Source: Pascua guehoae
Lineage: Eukaryota > Basidiomycota > Tremellomycetes > Trichosporonales > Trichosporonaceae
Length of the DNA: 64,000 nt
Assembly: GCA_001600415.1 (NCBI GenBank)
Contig: BCJX01000016.1
Location: 287,878 to 351,877, forward strand
Reading direction: 5' to 3'
How positions within the stretch are numbered: position 1 is the first letter of the stretch; every line of letters begins with the position of its first letter. Both the position numbers and the translations under genes were made by a program. The notes under the pieces were generated by a model. That model had not been told where the DNA came from, did not search any database, and was given only the letters and a program-made list of their open reading frames with translations. Below are positions 53,642 to 64,000 of this stretch, one piece after another.

Positions 53642-55536
53642 TCACCCCTGATCGGCGGACCGCTTTCCGCCGCGCTTGGCAGCGTCGAGGAACTGCTCGA
53701 CACCAAACGGATCAAAGCTCCCGTCCAGACTAATGGTGACATCCTTTTCAAACTGGACGGGGCCGTCGCGGACCTCGTTGGACGCCTCCATACCGGGCGC
53801 AGTACCAAGCTGGAAGCGGTCGCGCGACAGCTCTTCGCGGATACCCTCCTCGGTGCCGCCGCCGAATGCCTCGTCGTTGCCGACATTGTTGCCGCGGGGG
53901 CGGTAGATGGCGGCAGCCGCAGTCGAGCCGTGGAAGAGCGGCTTGTCATACAACGTGTACGAGTCGTCGGCGCCAAAGCCCGTCGACAGCGACTCGCGGT
54001 TGAACAGGCGCGAGTCGAGCAGCGTCTCCTTTGACGCCGTCGGCTTCGCGAGACCCAGGGCAATCTTTTCGGAAATGTCGCGGTTCTGTTCCCGCGCGAG
54101 AATCTTGGCACGCTGCTCGGTGCCCATGTTGGACATGCGCAGCTCCTTTTCGCGCTCGGCACGGCGTTCGGCGCGCACAGCCTCGCGCTCCCGGACCGCC
54201 GCATCCTCCTCGTCGTCCTTGTCCGACTCCGAGTCGGATCCGGAATCGGACCCACTGTCCGAGCCAGACCCAGACCCAGAGTCGCTCGCGTACCCGCCCA
54301 GCCCCATTGCAACACGTGCGGGCGGCGCAGACGACCCCGACGGAGCCCCCAATGCCGCACCACCACTGCGCTCCTCGCGCGCCTTTTGCGCCAGCAGACG
54401 CAGGTTCTCCTCCTTTTGCGTCTTCTCCTTTTGCGCAAGGAGCTGCTGCATCTGCGAGCGCGCGCGCACCTCTTCGCGCGCGTGTCGGTCCGCAATGTAG
54501 AGTGCCTCGGAAAACTTTGCAAAGTTGTCGTTGATGTGCACGTCCTGCAGGCCGCGGCCGTCGGCAGCGAGGCGCTTGTCGAGCGGAATGGTGTAACCCT
54601 TATTGTTTTTCCAGTTGGAGATGCACGGCGGGATCATCCAGTCCTTTTGCTCCTGCGCGGTCGCCGCGCGTGGCGGCGAGTGCATCACAGGAGGTGGGGG
54701 CTCGTCGGAACCGCGAGGAATCTTCTTGTGCTTGAACCGCGGTGGCTCCAGTGGGTCTTCTTGCACCTCGGTCAGCTTGATGATCCGCTGCTTGCCCTCG
54801 GCGCCTCCGTTCGCAGGCGTGTACCGGATGTAGTTGGCCTCGTCATTTGATTTCGGCACGTGCTTGGGCTGCGCGGCCTTGATCTTGCCGTTTGTAATGC
54901 GCTCCAGTGCGCGCCGTGTGCGTTCCGTCGCCTCGTTCACAGCCTCGTCGCCGGGCTTTGCCATTGCCCGGTCCTCTTCCGTCATATCCGTGCGGTTTGC
55001 GAGCGGGACCAGGTCTGGTCGTCAGCAACAACAACAACAACAACACAATGCTCCTGCTCACCCTTGAAGCTCGACTGCACCCTTGTTCCCGCCGCGCGTC
55101 CCTGCTGCACAATCGCGTCGTACCGTGTGTTGCCCTCGGCGTCCACCTGCAGCGCTACTGTGGACCCCGCCGCAGGCTGGCGTCAGTAAGGTCCTCATCC
55201 ACCAACACAATCTCATCGCTCACCTTCTTGCGGCCCATGTCGAGCGGGTACTGCGCGACATGGCACTAGTCTGTCAGCAACTGCCCTCTTCAATCACCTC
55301 CTACTTACCTCGGGGTACGCGCCGCCACCGCCAAAGTCAGCCGCCGCCTTTGGCTTCCATCCCTTGCGCTTGCCGTATGGCGGGATCACAACTTTGGGAA
55401 CCGCGGGCAGGATCGGGCCTTCCTCGACCTCCTCGACAGTGGTATGAATCGGAACCGGGAGAGCGCTGGGTTGTCAGTACTTGGGTGTGTTGTCAAGGCG
55501 AGAGCAAGGGGTTACGTACCGGGCAAGAGCAGCCAT
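53642..55536 (-). CDS. SNW1: SNW/SKIP-family spliceosome factor (Prp45)
   Basis: Five exons on the minus strand: 55536-55520, 55465-55309, 55265-55224, 55176-55062 and 55014-53642. The introns are 54, 43, 47 and 47 bp, all with GTRNG-type donors. The product is 567 residues. The N-terminal family motifs CHVAQYPLDMGRKK and VDAEGNTRYDAIVQQG are restored across exon joins. The SNW signature ISNWKNNKGYTIPLDKRLA lies at about residues 242-260. A Lys/Glu-rich coiled-coil-like region, an acidic Ser/Asp run (GSDSGSDSGSDSESDKDDEE), MSNMGTEQRAKILAREQNRD and the C-terminal YDKPLF segment follow. Family role: a largely extended scaffold in the activated spliceosome (NTC-related), needed for pre-mRNA splicing and acting as a transcription co-regulator in animals. 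Strongly supported; each exon junction restores family sequence. Confidence 0.96.
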
Positions 55537-56739
55537 GGTGAGATGTAGAGTGGTGGGCCCAAAGACTGCAATGTCTGTCAGCGTCGAGTGATGACAATCA
55601 ATCAATCTCCACTTCTGAGTGGCAACATCCGATGACTACCAGAGCCAGCCAGGCAGGTGGGCCAGAGCGGCATTTTCGGACATATAGTCCTGTGGCACTT
55701 GGGGTGAGAAGCGGGATGCACCGCTGTGCCCCTGAAAATTACTTTCTCTGCTCATGCATGGAAAAACTCTGGGACAACTGGGACAACTCTGGGTGGCCAG
55801 GCTTCGTCGAGGTGTATGGACAGGAGATGATTCATCGTAGTGAACAAAGATGCAGCATACGTTCAGTGATCAGTGAAGAGCATCTGCAGTGTTTGTTTGT
55901 TTGTTCCCCTCTGTGCGGGGTGTGGTTCTGTTACTGTACTGTAGTTTGTCCAAGTCGCGTCCTGTGCAGGGAGGGAGGCAAGGGAGGGAGGCAAGGGAGG
56001 GACGTGTCCTGCCGTTTATCATCCCTGAAATGGCCACTAAACACCCTGCATCGCTCAGCCGGCAACCAGAACAACATGTTCATCTTTGAGCATTGCAGAC
56101 GCACGCACAGAACATTGCATGCTGCATGGACCCACACCTGCATGTCTGCACACGCCGTGAAGGACCGCCATGCGTATGTATAGAGTTCTGTAGGGCGGCC
56201 ATGTGGTGTGGTGGCCCACAACGCCACCCAGTAGGCAGTGGGGGCAGTGCTAACCCAAAATACGCCGGTCGCGTCAATTGATAAAGATGGATGGGGGGGG
56301 GGGGGGGGGGGGGGATTGTGCCAGCAGTCTCGGGTGTCCATCTCTTGTCTCTGTCATTTTATCATGTATTCTCCCTTGTTCCCCAGGTTCCAGACCTCGG
56401 CCCTGTGCTGCACAAGAGTGCATGCTGTTTTGCGCCTAGCGTTGTTTCTGGGTTTAAGAGTACGGACAGAGGCCAAAGGTCGACACACCTTGGCATGGCA
56501 GACTGCGGGCTACGGGCACTGATCCCGCTCCCCGTTGCTCGTCGTCTTTTGCCTCCCTCCACCACGACTAGTTTGATTGACACTGCCACGACACCACAAA
56601 TCCACATTGACATTTACTCCATCCACCAACTCAACCTCCAACCCTCCTTCACACTTGTCTTCTTGACGATCGCGGACACTAGAATCGATACCCCTTTGAA
56701 AACACGCACGTGCGCGACTGCGCGCCCACCCCCAACACC
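55537..56739. other. Intergenic between SNW1 and KEX2 (divergent promoters)
   Basis: The genes are divergently transcribed, so this 1.2 kb carries both promoters. It contains a G run at about 56286-56313 (possible G-quadruplex) and GGGAGGCAA repeats near 55970-56000. The last ~190 bases are CT/CA-rich, the KEX2 leader. Confidence 0.6.
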
Positions 56740-59677
56740 ATGCTTCTCCCATCATCAGCGTTGCTCCTCGCTGCCCTAGCGTCAGCCACGGCGGCGGCCG
56801 CTTCGCCATCCACCTCACATTCCTCGTCCTTTCGCACCCCGGTCCGCCGCACGTATGACACGCACACATACTATGCGCTCGAGCTGCCGGAATCCGCAGA
56901 CGAGGCGGCTGCTGCGGCTGCCGCTGCAGCTCTCGGCACGGAGATTGTCGAGCCGCTCGGCGAGCTGGCGGGCCACTGGCTTGTGCGCCGGCGCGGTTTG
57001 GCTGTACGCAGTGCGAGCGCAGTGGGCGGCGCAGATCCCGTAGTTGCGCGGTACGAGCAGCTCCGAGACCGACTGCACACTCGAAGCGGGCTTGGCGTGC
57101 CGTCGCTCCGCAGCCTGCAGCTCCTCGAGCCGCGTCAACGGACCAAGCGCGTCCCACCGCCGCCAGAACGACGGTCGCGTGTGCAGCGTCCGCATTCATT
57201 CAAGCGATGGGACGAGACGAACGCCGCGATGGAGCTCGAGTCGCGCGATGACAAGGAGCTCTTGTTCTTCCAGAACGACCTGGGGCTCAAGGACCCGATG
57301 CTCCACAAGCAGTGGCACCTTGCCAACCAGGTCGACTCGCAATGGGAGCTCAACATCACCCAGGTCTGGAAGCAGGGCGTGACGGGCAAGGGCGTAAAGG
57401 TGGCCATTGTCGACGACGGCCTCGACCACGAGCACGAAGACTTGCACGACAACTACTTTGCCGAAGGGTCGTGGGACTTTAACGACCACGACCCCTCGCC
57501 TGCCCCACGGTTGGCCGACGATCAGCACGGGACGCGCTGCGCCGGCGAGATTGGCGCGGTCGCCAACGACGTGTGCGGCGTCGGTGTCGCGTACGAATCC
57601 AAGATTGCCGGTCTTCGCATCCTCTCGGGCTCCATCACCGACGCCGACGAGGCCTCGGCGCTCAACTACCGCTACCAGGAAAACGACATTTACTCGTGCT
57701 CGTGGGGCCCGCCCGACGACGGAAGCAGCATGGAAGGCCCCACTGGCGTGATTCTCAAGTCGTTTATCAACGGCGTCCAAAAGGGCCGCGGCGGCAAGGG
57801 CTCCATCTTTGTCTTTGCTGCTGGCAACGGCGGCGGCTACGGTGACCAGTGCAACTTTGACGGCTACACCAACTCAATCTTTAGCGTCACTGTGGGTGCC
57901 TACGACCACCTCGGCAAGCACCCGTTCTACTCGGAAATGTGCTCGGCCATGCTCATCGTCGCGCCCTCTTCTGGATCGCAAGATTATATCCACACGACCG
58001 ACATCAACGGCAAGTGCGCACACAACCACGGCGGCACGTCGGCCGCCGCCCCAATCGCCGCTGGTGTCATTGCTCTCGCACTCCAGGCCCGCCCCGACCT
58101 CGGATGGCGTGACGTTCAACACATTGCCGTCAACTATGCCGTCCAGATCCACCTCGACGACGATGACTGGGAACTGACCCACGCCGGTAGGAACTATAGC
58201 TACAAGTGTGAGTACGAGACAAGTATGCTCGTTGTGCTGTTGGCTGACGACTAGATGGATACGGCAAGCTCGACGCGGGCCGTTTTATCGACGCGGCGCG
58301 CACCTGGAAGCTTGTTAAGCCTCAGGCGTGGTTTGACACGCCCAAGGTCGTGCTCCCGTACACCAAGTCTCCTCAACGACCGTCGCCCGACGTGAGCAGT
58401 GGCGACGCACCGCTCTGGAAGCGCCAGAATGGAGTCGACAAGCCGGCAGACGTCATTGGGGCGCAAATCGGCTCGTTTATCACTGAGAGTGGCGTGACGA
58501 GCTCGTACGAGGTGACCCAGAAGATGCTCAACAACGCCAACCTCGAGCGTCTCGAGCACGTCACTGTCCGCGTATGGATTGACCACGACCGCCGCGGCGA
58601 CGTCGAGGTCGAGCTCGTCTCGCCCAATGGTGTCAAGAGCGTCCTGGCCAGGACCCGCAAGTTTGACGATGCTTCGTCCGGGTACGACGGGTGGAAATTT
58701 ATGACCCTCAAGCACTGGTGAGTCTTGTCTGACAATTTCGCGGCGATTTGTATGCTGATATTTGCAGGGACGAGAACCCCGTTGGCACATGGACCATTAC
58801 GGTGCGCGACCCAGGCAACCCAGAGAAGCAGGGCCGCTTCCGGTCGTGGTCATTGCAGCTGTGGGGCGAGGCTGCCGACGCGTCCAAGGCCACCCCATGG
58901 CGTGTTGCCGAATATGGCGAAGAGGACGAGGAGCAGGTTGGGACCGAGCACACGACCGCCCCCGGACCCGAGGCGACCTCTGCGCTTTCGGCGTCGATGA
59001 CAACCAAAAAGATTAAGCCCACAGAGCTCCTTCCCGGCGATCACGGTGAGGCCGAGGGCACTGTGCGTCCGACTGGCTCGCCAGAGTCGGAGCCGAGTTC
59101 GGACGCCGACGACGAGGACGAGGAGGGCCACCCCGTCGCGGACCAGGGCATGTTTGATGGCATCGATACGCTTCGGTCCCACTCGGCGTGGCTGGCGGGC
59201 GCTTTCCTGATTGTCCTGCTCGCAGCACTCGGTGTGGGTGGCTTCTTCCTGTTGCGTGAGCGTCGCCGCCGCGCGCGTCTGGGCGGGTACGCCCCCGTCG
59301 ACGACGGGGTGCAGCTCTCGCTCCTCGAGCGCGGGCGCCGCGTCATGGGCCGCGACGGCGAGAGTAGCCGCCGTGCCGAAGAGAGCAAGGAGCTGTATGA
59401 CGCGTTTGGCGACGGCCCCTCGGACTCGGAGGACGAGACGACCGCCCTCACGTACCACGACAAGTTCCTCGAGGACGACGAGGACCACCACCACCCGCAC
59501 GCCTCGGGCAGCGGGAGTGGCAGTGGCGTCACAGAGAGAGATGAAGATGACCACCTTTCCGACCCGCCCGTGTACCGTGACGACCCAGAGGATGCCGCGC
59601 ACGCGGCCACCCCGCCCGCCGAGAGCAATACCTCGTCGGGCTCGTGGCAGGACGCAGGCGAGGATGTCCACCGCTAG
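56740..59677 (+). CDS. KEX2: Kexin-type proprotein convertase Kex2
   Basis: Three exons: 56740-58207, 58255-58717 and 58768-59677. The introns are 47 and 50 bp. The product is 946 residues. The signal peptide is MLLPSSALLLAALASATAAA. The propeptide has dibasic sites, ending near PHSFKR before WDETN (probable autocleavage). In the S8 domain the catalytic Asp225 lies in VAIVDDGLDHEHED, His263 in DDQHGTRCAGEI, oxyanion Asn363 in FAAGNGGGYGDQC and Ser434 in HGGTSAAAPIAAGV. A P/Homo-B domain is present (TVRVWIDHDRRGDVEVEL to WDENPVGTWTITV). An acidic lumenal stalk, a transmembrane helix at about residues 784-806, a basic stop and an acidic cytosolic tail follow. The tail has a tyrosine motif (LTYHDKFL) suited to late-Golgi retrieval. 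It cleaves secretory proproteins after KR/RR. The frame also runs from a GTG at 56710, but the ATG at 56740 gives the signal peptide. Confidence 0.96.
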
Positions 59678-60558
59678 AGAACGGGGCCGTTATGTGGTTC
59701 AGTTCGCATCTTCCCAGCAATCCAATCACCATTGGCACAGTCCTTGTACCACACAGGATATCATGAGTACAATAGAGCATAGCCAGACATGCATCGTGTA
59801 CGATAGCGGCGAGTAGAGGTAGTCGCAGGTGGAGCAAGCGTGTTAGTCGCCATGACGGCTGCACGCGTACGAGCTCAAGATCATAGCGATCAGAGGCTGG
59901 GCTGGAGGCGGGCAGCGACGCGTACCAACCTACCGGCTCGAGGAAGGTGTGGTCTGGCCAAGAGGTCCGGGCGTACGGGGGCGAGTATTGTATTCTGCAC
60001 GCCGCGCGACGCACGGGCCCCCGCTATGGATACAGGGCGAGCGGAGGATAAACAAACAAATGGGCAGAATGCTTCTGTCAGCCGCCCCACGTCACGCTCT
60101 CTTGAAATCTCTACATCTCTTCATCCATTTGCACTCACTTACGCACCACTCAAAGGCAGAGTACTCAACCCCAGCCGAGCCTGTTGGTCGCCTGCGACTC
60201 GCACCACTACGCACTCGTACATCGCCTCATCGCGTTCCGCACGACGAGCTAGCGACCGTGTCGGCGACGCGTGGACACAAGCGCGACGTGTTGTTGTGCT
60301 GGGTAACAACACCGAGGTCGTGATCGCTCATTAGGCCCCGTTGGCCGTTGGCTTCCTTCCTCGAGGCCTTCCTCACTTCTCCACTTCTCCCCCTTCCCTT
60401 CACCCGATCCTCTGCCTCCCCTTCCTCGCTTCCTTGCCACCCTCGACCTCGTCCGCGCCCACCAACTCCTTCCTCTTCTCGACACTCTCCCACCACCACC
60501 ACCTCCCACCGCCCAGCAACTCCAATCACACACCTAACCGCCACACCACCTAGCCACG
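59678..60558. other. Intergenic, leader of the next gene
   Basis: No gene seen. From 60340 to 60555 the plus strand is pyrimidine-rich (ctccacttctcccccttccc), a leader-like composition. Confidence 0.6.
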
Positions 60559-63108
60559 ATGGCAGCCCAGCCCCCGCGCATGCTCATGATGTGCGTGTAT
60601 GGCGCAGAGCTCCTCGTCGCCCTCCCGCCAACGTTTGATGTGGGTGTCTCCCGCGTTCCTCTTCCAACTCCCTGCTTCCTCCTCCCATTCCTATATTACG
60701 CTTGGGGATGGCAGGCTGTGTGCCTGCGCTTGCGTGCTGTCCTTTGGTGTCCACGTCCCAGCTGCGGTAAAGCTTGTGTAATAGCTGGGACGACGGACGC
60801 CTTGGCGACTATCTCCCAGCCGCGTTGCCTTTGTGTTCACAGCTGGGGTTTATGGTCGCATGGCCGCATTCCCCTTCCACGCCTCTTCCTCTTCCACCCC
60901 ATCGTTTTGCCCACAAGCACCAAGGCTCGATGGAGTCCCCACAACACCCCCTCTCACACCTTCTCTCCGTCAGCTGTGGGTCAAGGCTGCTTTAGCTGAC
61001 AACCAGAAAGCGGTGGCGGTAGCGACAGACAAGCTCAACGTGCCCTCGACACACACGGTGCGCCTGAGCGTGCGCGTTTCCGAAATTGCGTGGATTGGCA
61101 ACTATGCTACGGGACCGGATCTGATCATGTGAGTTGGAGTCGAGATGCGAAGGGGTGCGCTTGGGACAGGCATGTTTGGCCAGCGGATCAGTATTTGTGT
61201 GGGGAAGGGTGGAGGAGGGAGAGAAGCATTGCGTGTGGCACAGTGAACACTTGCAGCTTGGACTGTGCTGCCCCATGACGCAGACAGTGGCGGAAAGAGG
61301 CGACACACACTCTGCCACAGGGCATTGCCCACATACCACCTTCCCTTGTGCATTGTTGACCTCCAGCATCGACAATGACTCGTACCATTACGCATGTGCC
61401 GGCAAGCATGTGGTACGCCTTGACGTGCACATCTTTGAGAAGGAGGTCAGTTTCAGAACGCTCGGAGTAGTAAAACTGACAGTCAGACCAAGCCAGGCGG
61501 CGGAGGCGGTGGAGGGAAGAAAGACGGCGGGGGCGGGGGCGGCGGTGACAAGAAGGGTGGTGGTGACAAGAAGGACGGTGGTGACAAGAAGGACGGCGGT
61601 GACAAGAAGGACGGCGGTGACAAGAAGAATGGCGGCGACAAGAAGGATGGCGGTGGCGGCGGTGGGTTCAAACGTTTTCGGCGTTCCATTCGCCAGTTGA
61701 CAAGCCTGACGAACAAAGGCAAATCAGCTCCACTCACCATCACGTGCGAGACTGCAGCGGGCAAGAGTGTCGAGCTCAAGGCGACGGCCTCGGGGTAAGA
61801 TGGTAATACGTGCACTGGTATCATCTAACCTCAGTGATCTCGCCAAAGGACCACCTCCCGGCAGTGAGTTGACGGGCTCTTCATCCGCTGACCCTCAGAC
61901 TACTTTGGTCAGCTTTCCATTGCCGTACGTCGGGGTCTGCCAACGCGACGCTGACCACAGTCTGGGACGTTTGCACCCACGTTTACCGGCAAGCAGCTCC
62001 CGGCAAACCAAGCGTTGACCAACTGTATGTAGACTCGCGGGGGCTCGCTAACACCAGATGTCGTCCATGACAAGTGTACGGCAAGGGTCCTCTTCCGTCC
62101 ACGCACCGTTCGGCCGCGCGTCGACTTTTTGTTCCCCGAGGAGCAGAGTGTTAGTTCCCAGGCTTTTTTCGCGAACTAACATGCAGATGGAGGTCAACAT
62201 CTCGGTCAAGGGGTGGACGCTCACGGCAGCGTACCCGCCAGTACCCCAGGTGGACAAGGCAGGCCGCAAGGAGCTGCGCTGGTTTTTACGAGTCAAACCT
62301 CGGGGCGTCATCGAGGACGTGCTCTCGGGCACCGATGCGGGCGGCCTGTTCTTTGAGCTGGTGTAAGTGTACGTGAACAGAGGGATGATACTGAGATCAG
62401 ACCCGACCCCGCGCCCAAGCCCGCTGCAGGAGTCGCTCCAGACGCGCCTCTCATCCCAGGTGAGCTGAAAAGTCGTCGGTGTCGCTAAGCTCCCAGCGTG
62501 GCCCGATGTTCGCCCTAGCAACTCGTTCTGCATCCCGCGCGACCGTTTCCTCCCGCACATGAACCGCGTTCTCACTACGCTCGGCCTGCCGCCCGAAAGC
62601 CGCAGTGCCATGTTTACCGGCTGGCTCCCGTCCATTAACCAGCACAAGAGCATTGTGAGTGGCGAGGTGTGCTCGCGGAAGGGGATGATGCTGACTGCAG
62701 GCTTACCGGTATGCACAGAGTATAACCCGCTGCCACTGACGCCAGGATCCTCAACAAGAGCCAGCTCGATCCATCGTGGCAGCTCGATATCATCCCGCGC
62801 CCACAGGCGCTGCTTCGCTTTGTGGTGAGTTGGCGTCAGCCTGGGTGACGTCGTCTCTTGTTGGCATTCACCCAGAACGCTGTATCGCTAACTCGCGCAG
62901 GTCCTCTTCCGCGGCATCAAGGATGCCGATCTCAAGGAATGGAACGGCCAGGGACTCATCCAGGTCGAACAGGGCCTCGACTGGCGTCAGACGTGAGTGC
63001 AAACGTGCTAGGTGTCTTGGTGTTTGTCTAACTGACGCTAGTGTGGGATACTCTGACACGCTGGGCGACGACAAGCTCTTCCGGGTGATCGAGTATGGTG
63101 CCATGTGA
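60559..63108 (+). CDS. Conserved-looking intron-rich hypothetical protein (15 exons)
   Basis: The exon set keeps one frame to TGA 63106-63108. Exons are 60559-60639, 60974-61128, 61367-61445, 61487-61794, 61835-61863, 61899-61924, 61961-62024, 62058-62149, 62187-62362, 62401-62459, 62497-62654, 62701-62708, 62746-62824, 62901-62992 and 63042-63108. That gives 490 residues. It starts MAAQPPRMLMMCVYGAELLV, then has LWVKAALADNQKAVAV, a Gly/Lys/Asp repeat (GGDKKDGGDKKDGG), a beta-rich part (APLTITCETAAGKSVEL) and WPDVRPSNSFCIPRDRFLPH. The C-terminal half (GWLPSINQHKSIAYRIL, LDIIPRPQALLRFVVLFRG) resembles a module I associate with uncharacterised fungal and bacterial proteins. No catalytic motif or signal peptide recognised, so the function is unknown. 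Many introns are only 33-41 bp. The first two (334 and 238 bp) could hide small exons, so the N-terminal structure is the least certain. Confidence 0.72.
61529..61663 (+). repeat. Coding 18-bp repeat (GGDKKD)n
   Basis: Units of ggcggtgacaagaaggac repeat about six times within the exon 61487-61794, encoding GGDKKD/N blocks flanked by poly-Gly. Confidence 0.85.
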
Positions 63109-63866
63109 GTGTGAATGCGGGGGCCGCGCTGACGACAGGGAGGTGTTTGAGTAGATCTGAGAGTAGAATAGAACCTGTTGTTTGCGAAAATGCGACATGC
63201 AGTGTGTGTCTGTTGCTACGATAATAGCTGTCGTCCTGTAAATAGCAAGGAGCGGTGCGATGGGTGGTGGGCTCGCGGCCTTGGATGACGCACGCCGGCT
63301 GGCACTGCAGCCAGGGTTGTGTGCGACGCCACCGATTGATCCACGGCGGCCTGTAGATCACCAGGAAGGAAGGAAGGAAGGAAGGCCGAATAGGGTTGAG
63401 GGACCTAAGATGGGTTAAATGACGGATTTATAACCCGTGCCTGGACGTGGGACCTGGAACCTGGCCATGTCGCATCTCTCTCTCTTCCTCTTTGAGCATT
63501 GTGCAGCTTCCGCAGTAAACTGGAGCCTGTTGACACCATCAGGGCCAGGCAACCCACCCACCCACTCGTTTATCATCTCGCCCACCCAACCCCCACCACG
63601 TTCTTGGCACACTCCATTATTGCAGCAGCACGACAGACTTGTCCAACTCATTCGCCCATCCTTTAACACTCTCCGGGCACAGACCAAGCCCACGACGCCG
63701 CTATCGATCGCCTGCCGTCTGTGCGCTATTTTCGATCGCACCGCCCCGGCCCACGCGGCCCACTTATCTTTTCCTCAACCTCAAAACCCAACCGACCCAA
63801 GCCCAAGCAACCCCATCCCCAACCCCAACCCCAACCCCAACCCAAGCGAGCTCTCACTACGGGACC
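63109..63866. other. Intergenic and leader of the last gene
   Basis: A (GGAA)n patch lies at 63364-63386. A ccaacccca array lies at about 63800-63845, just before the ATG of the final gene. No other gene seen. Confidence 0.55.
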
Positions 63867-64000
63867 ATGCTCCCCCTCCCCCTCCTCCCTCTCCTCGTCC
63901 TCCAGGCCACGGCCCAACTAACCCCCTCGCCCCCCTACACCCCGCCCCCGGACACAAACGGCACGCTGGCGTCCCAGGGCGCCCCGAACGCCCAATGGTC
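63867..64000 (+). CDS. Start of a secreted protein (partial)
   Basis: The ATG at 63867 (gggaccATGc) opens a frame to the window end. It encodes a strong signal peptide MLPLPLLPLLVLQATAQ followed by LTPSPPYTPPPDTNGTLASQ and APNAQW. Cleavage is expected after ATA or TAQ. A Pro-rich mature start and then ..NAQW are reminiscent of basidiomycete family-9 glycoside hydrolases, but with 44 residues this is only a suggestion. The gene continues outside the window. Confidence 0.6.
   Translation, partial: MLPLPLLPLLVLQATAQLTPSPPYTPPPDTNGTLASQGAPNAQW

Noticed and set aside
56710..56739. Upstream GTG start for KEX2
   Set aside because: Would add ten residues before the signal peptide; the ATG at 56740 gives a canonical secretory start.

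Overview
The window looks like nuclear DNA of a basidiomycetous yeast, most likely Tremellomycetes and probably Trichosporonales. That placement is an inference from GC-rich third positions, many spliceosomal introns of 33-110 bp with GTRAGT-like donors and CTRAY branch sites, tRNA genes with introns, CT-rich leaders, and Tremellomycete-like versions of Rim101, SNW1/Prp45 and Kex2. There are assembly gaps at 6506-6776, 23166-23180 and 44243-44523, and single Ns at 1819, 50445 and 50451.

Layout. 1-250 is the 3' end of a proline-rich gene. 2021-4342 is a large low-complexity protein. 4343-12096 is gene-poor and holds terminal-inverted-repeat elements, minisatellites and a gap. 12097-14416 is the pH-response factor RIM101/PacC, with a cluster of CTTGGC (GCCAAG) sites upstream. 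14417-24197 is gene-poor, with a MITE, a tRNA-like relic, a small Cys/Asp-rich protein with a decayed neighbour, and an intron-containing tRNA-Lys(CTT). 24198-25081 is a four-exon HAD-type haloacid dehalogenase. 20634-32993 (decayed copies to about 37740) is a cluster, all on the minus strand, of single-pass membrane proteins with a signal peptide, a small ectodomain or Ser/Thr stalk, a glycine-rich transmembrane helix and a conserved C-terminal PPxY motif. 37740-47047 is gene-poor. 47048-49091 is a two-finger C2H2 regulator. 52501-52590 is a tRNA-Trp-like gene. 53642-55536 is the spliceosome factor SNW1/Prp45 (minus). 56740-59677 is the Golgi protease KEX2. 60559-63108 is a 15-exon gene with extremely short introns. 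63867 to the end is the start of a secreted protein.

How it fits together. Most recognised genes are unrelated housekeeping or regulatory genes. The exception is the minus-strand receptor-like cluster. Its members share a phase-2 intron just after the ectodomain 'PP[FY]' and a C-terminal '(A/E)DAG...LPP(L/M)YNPAW' signature. The family appears to be expanding and decaying locally, and its tail motif points to WW-domain (Rsp5/Nedd4-type) control of sorting. It is the best candidate here for an undescribed system.
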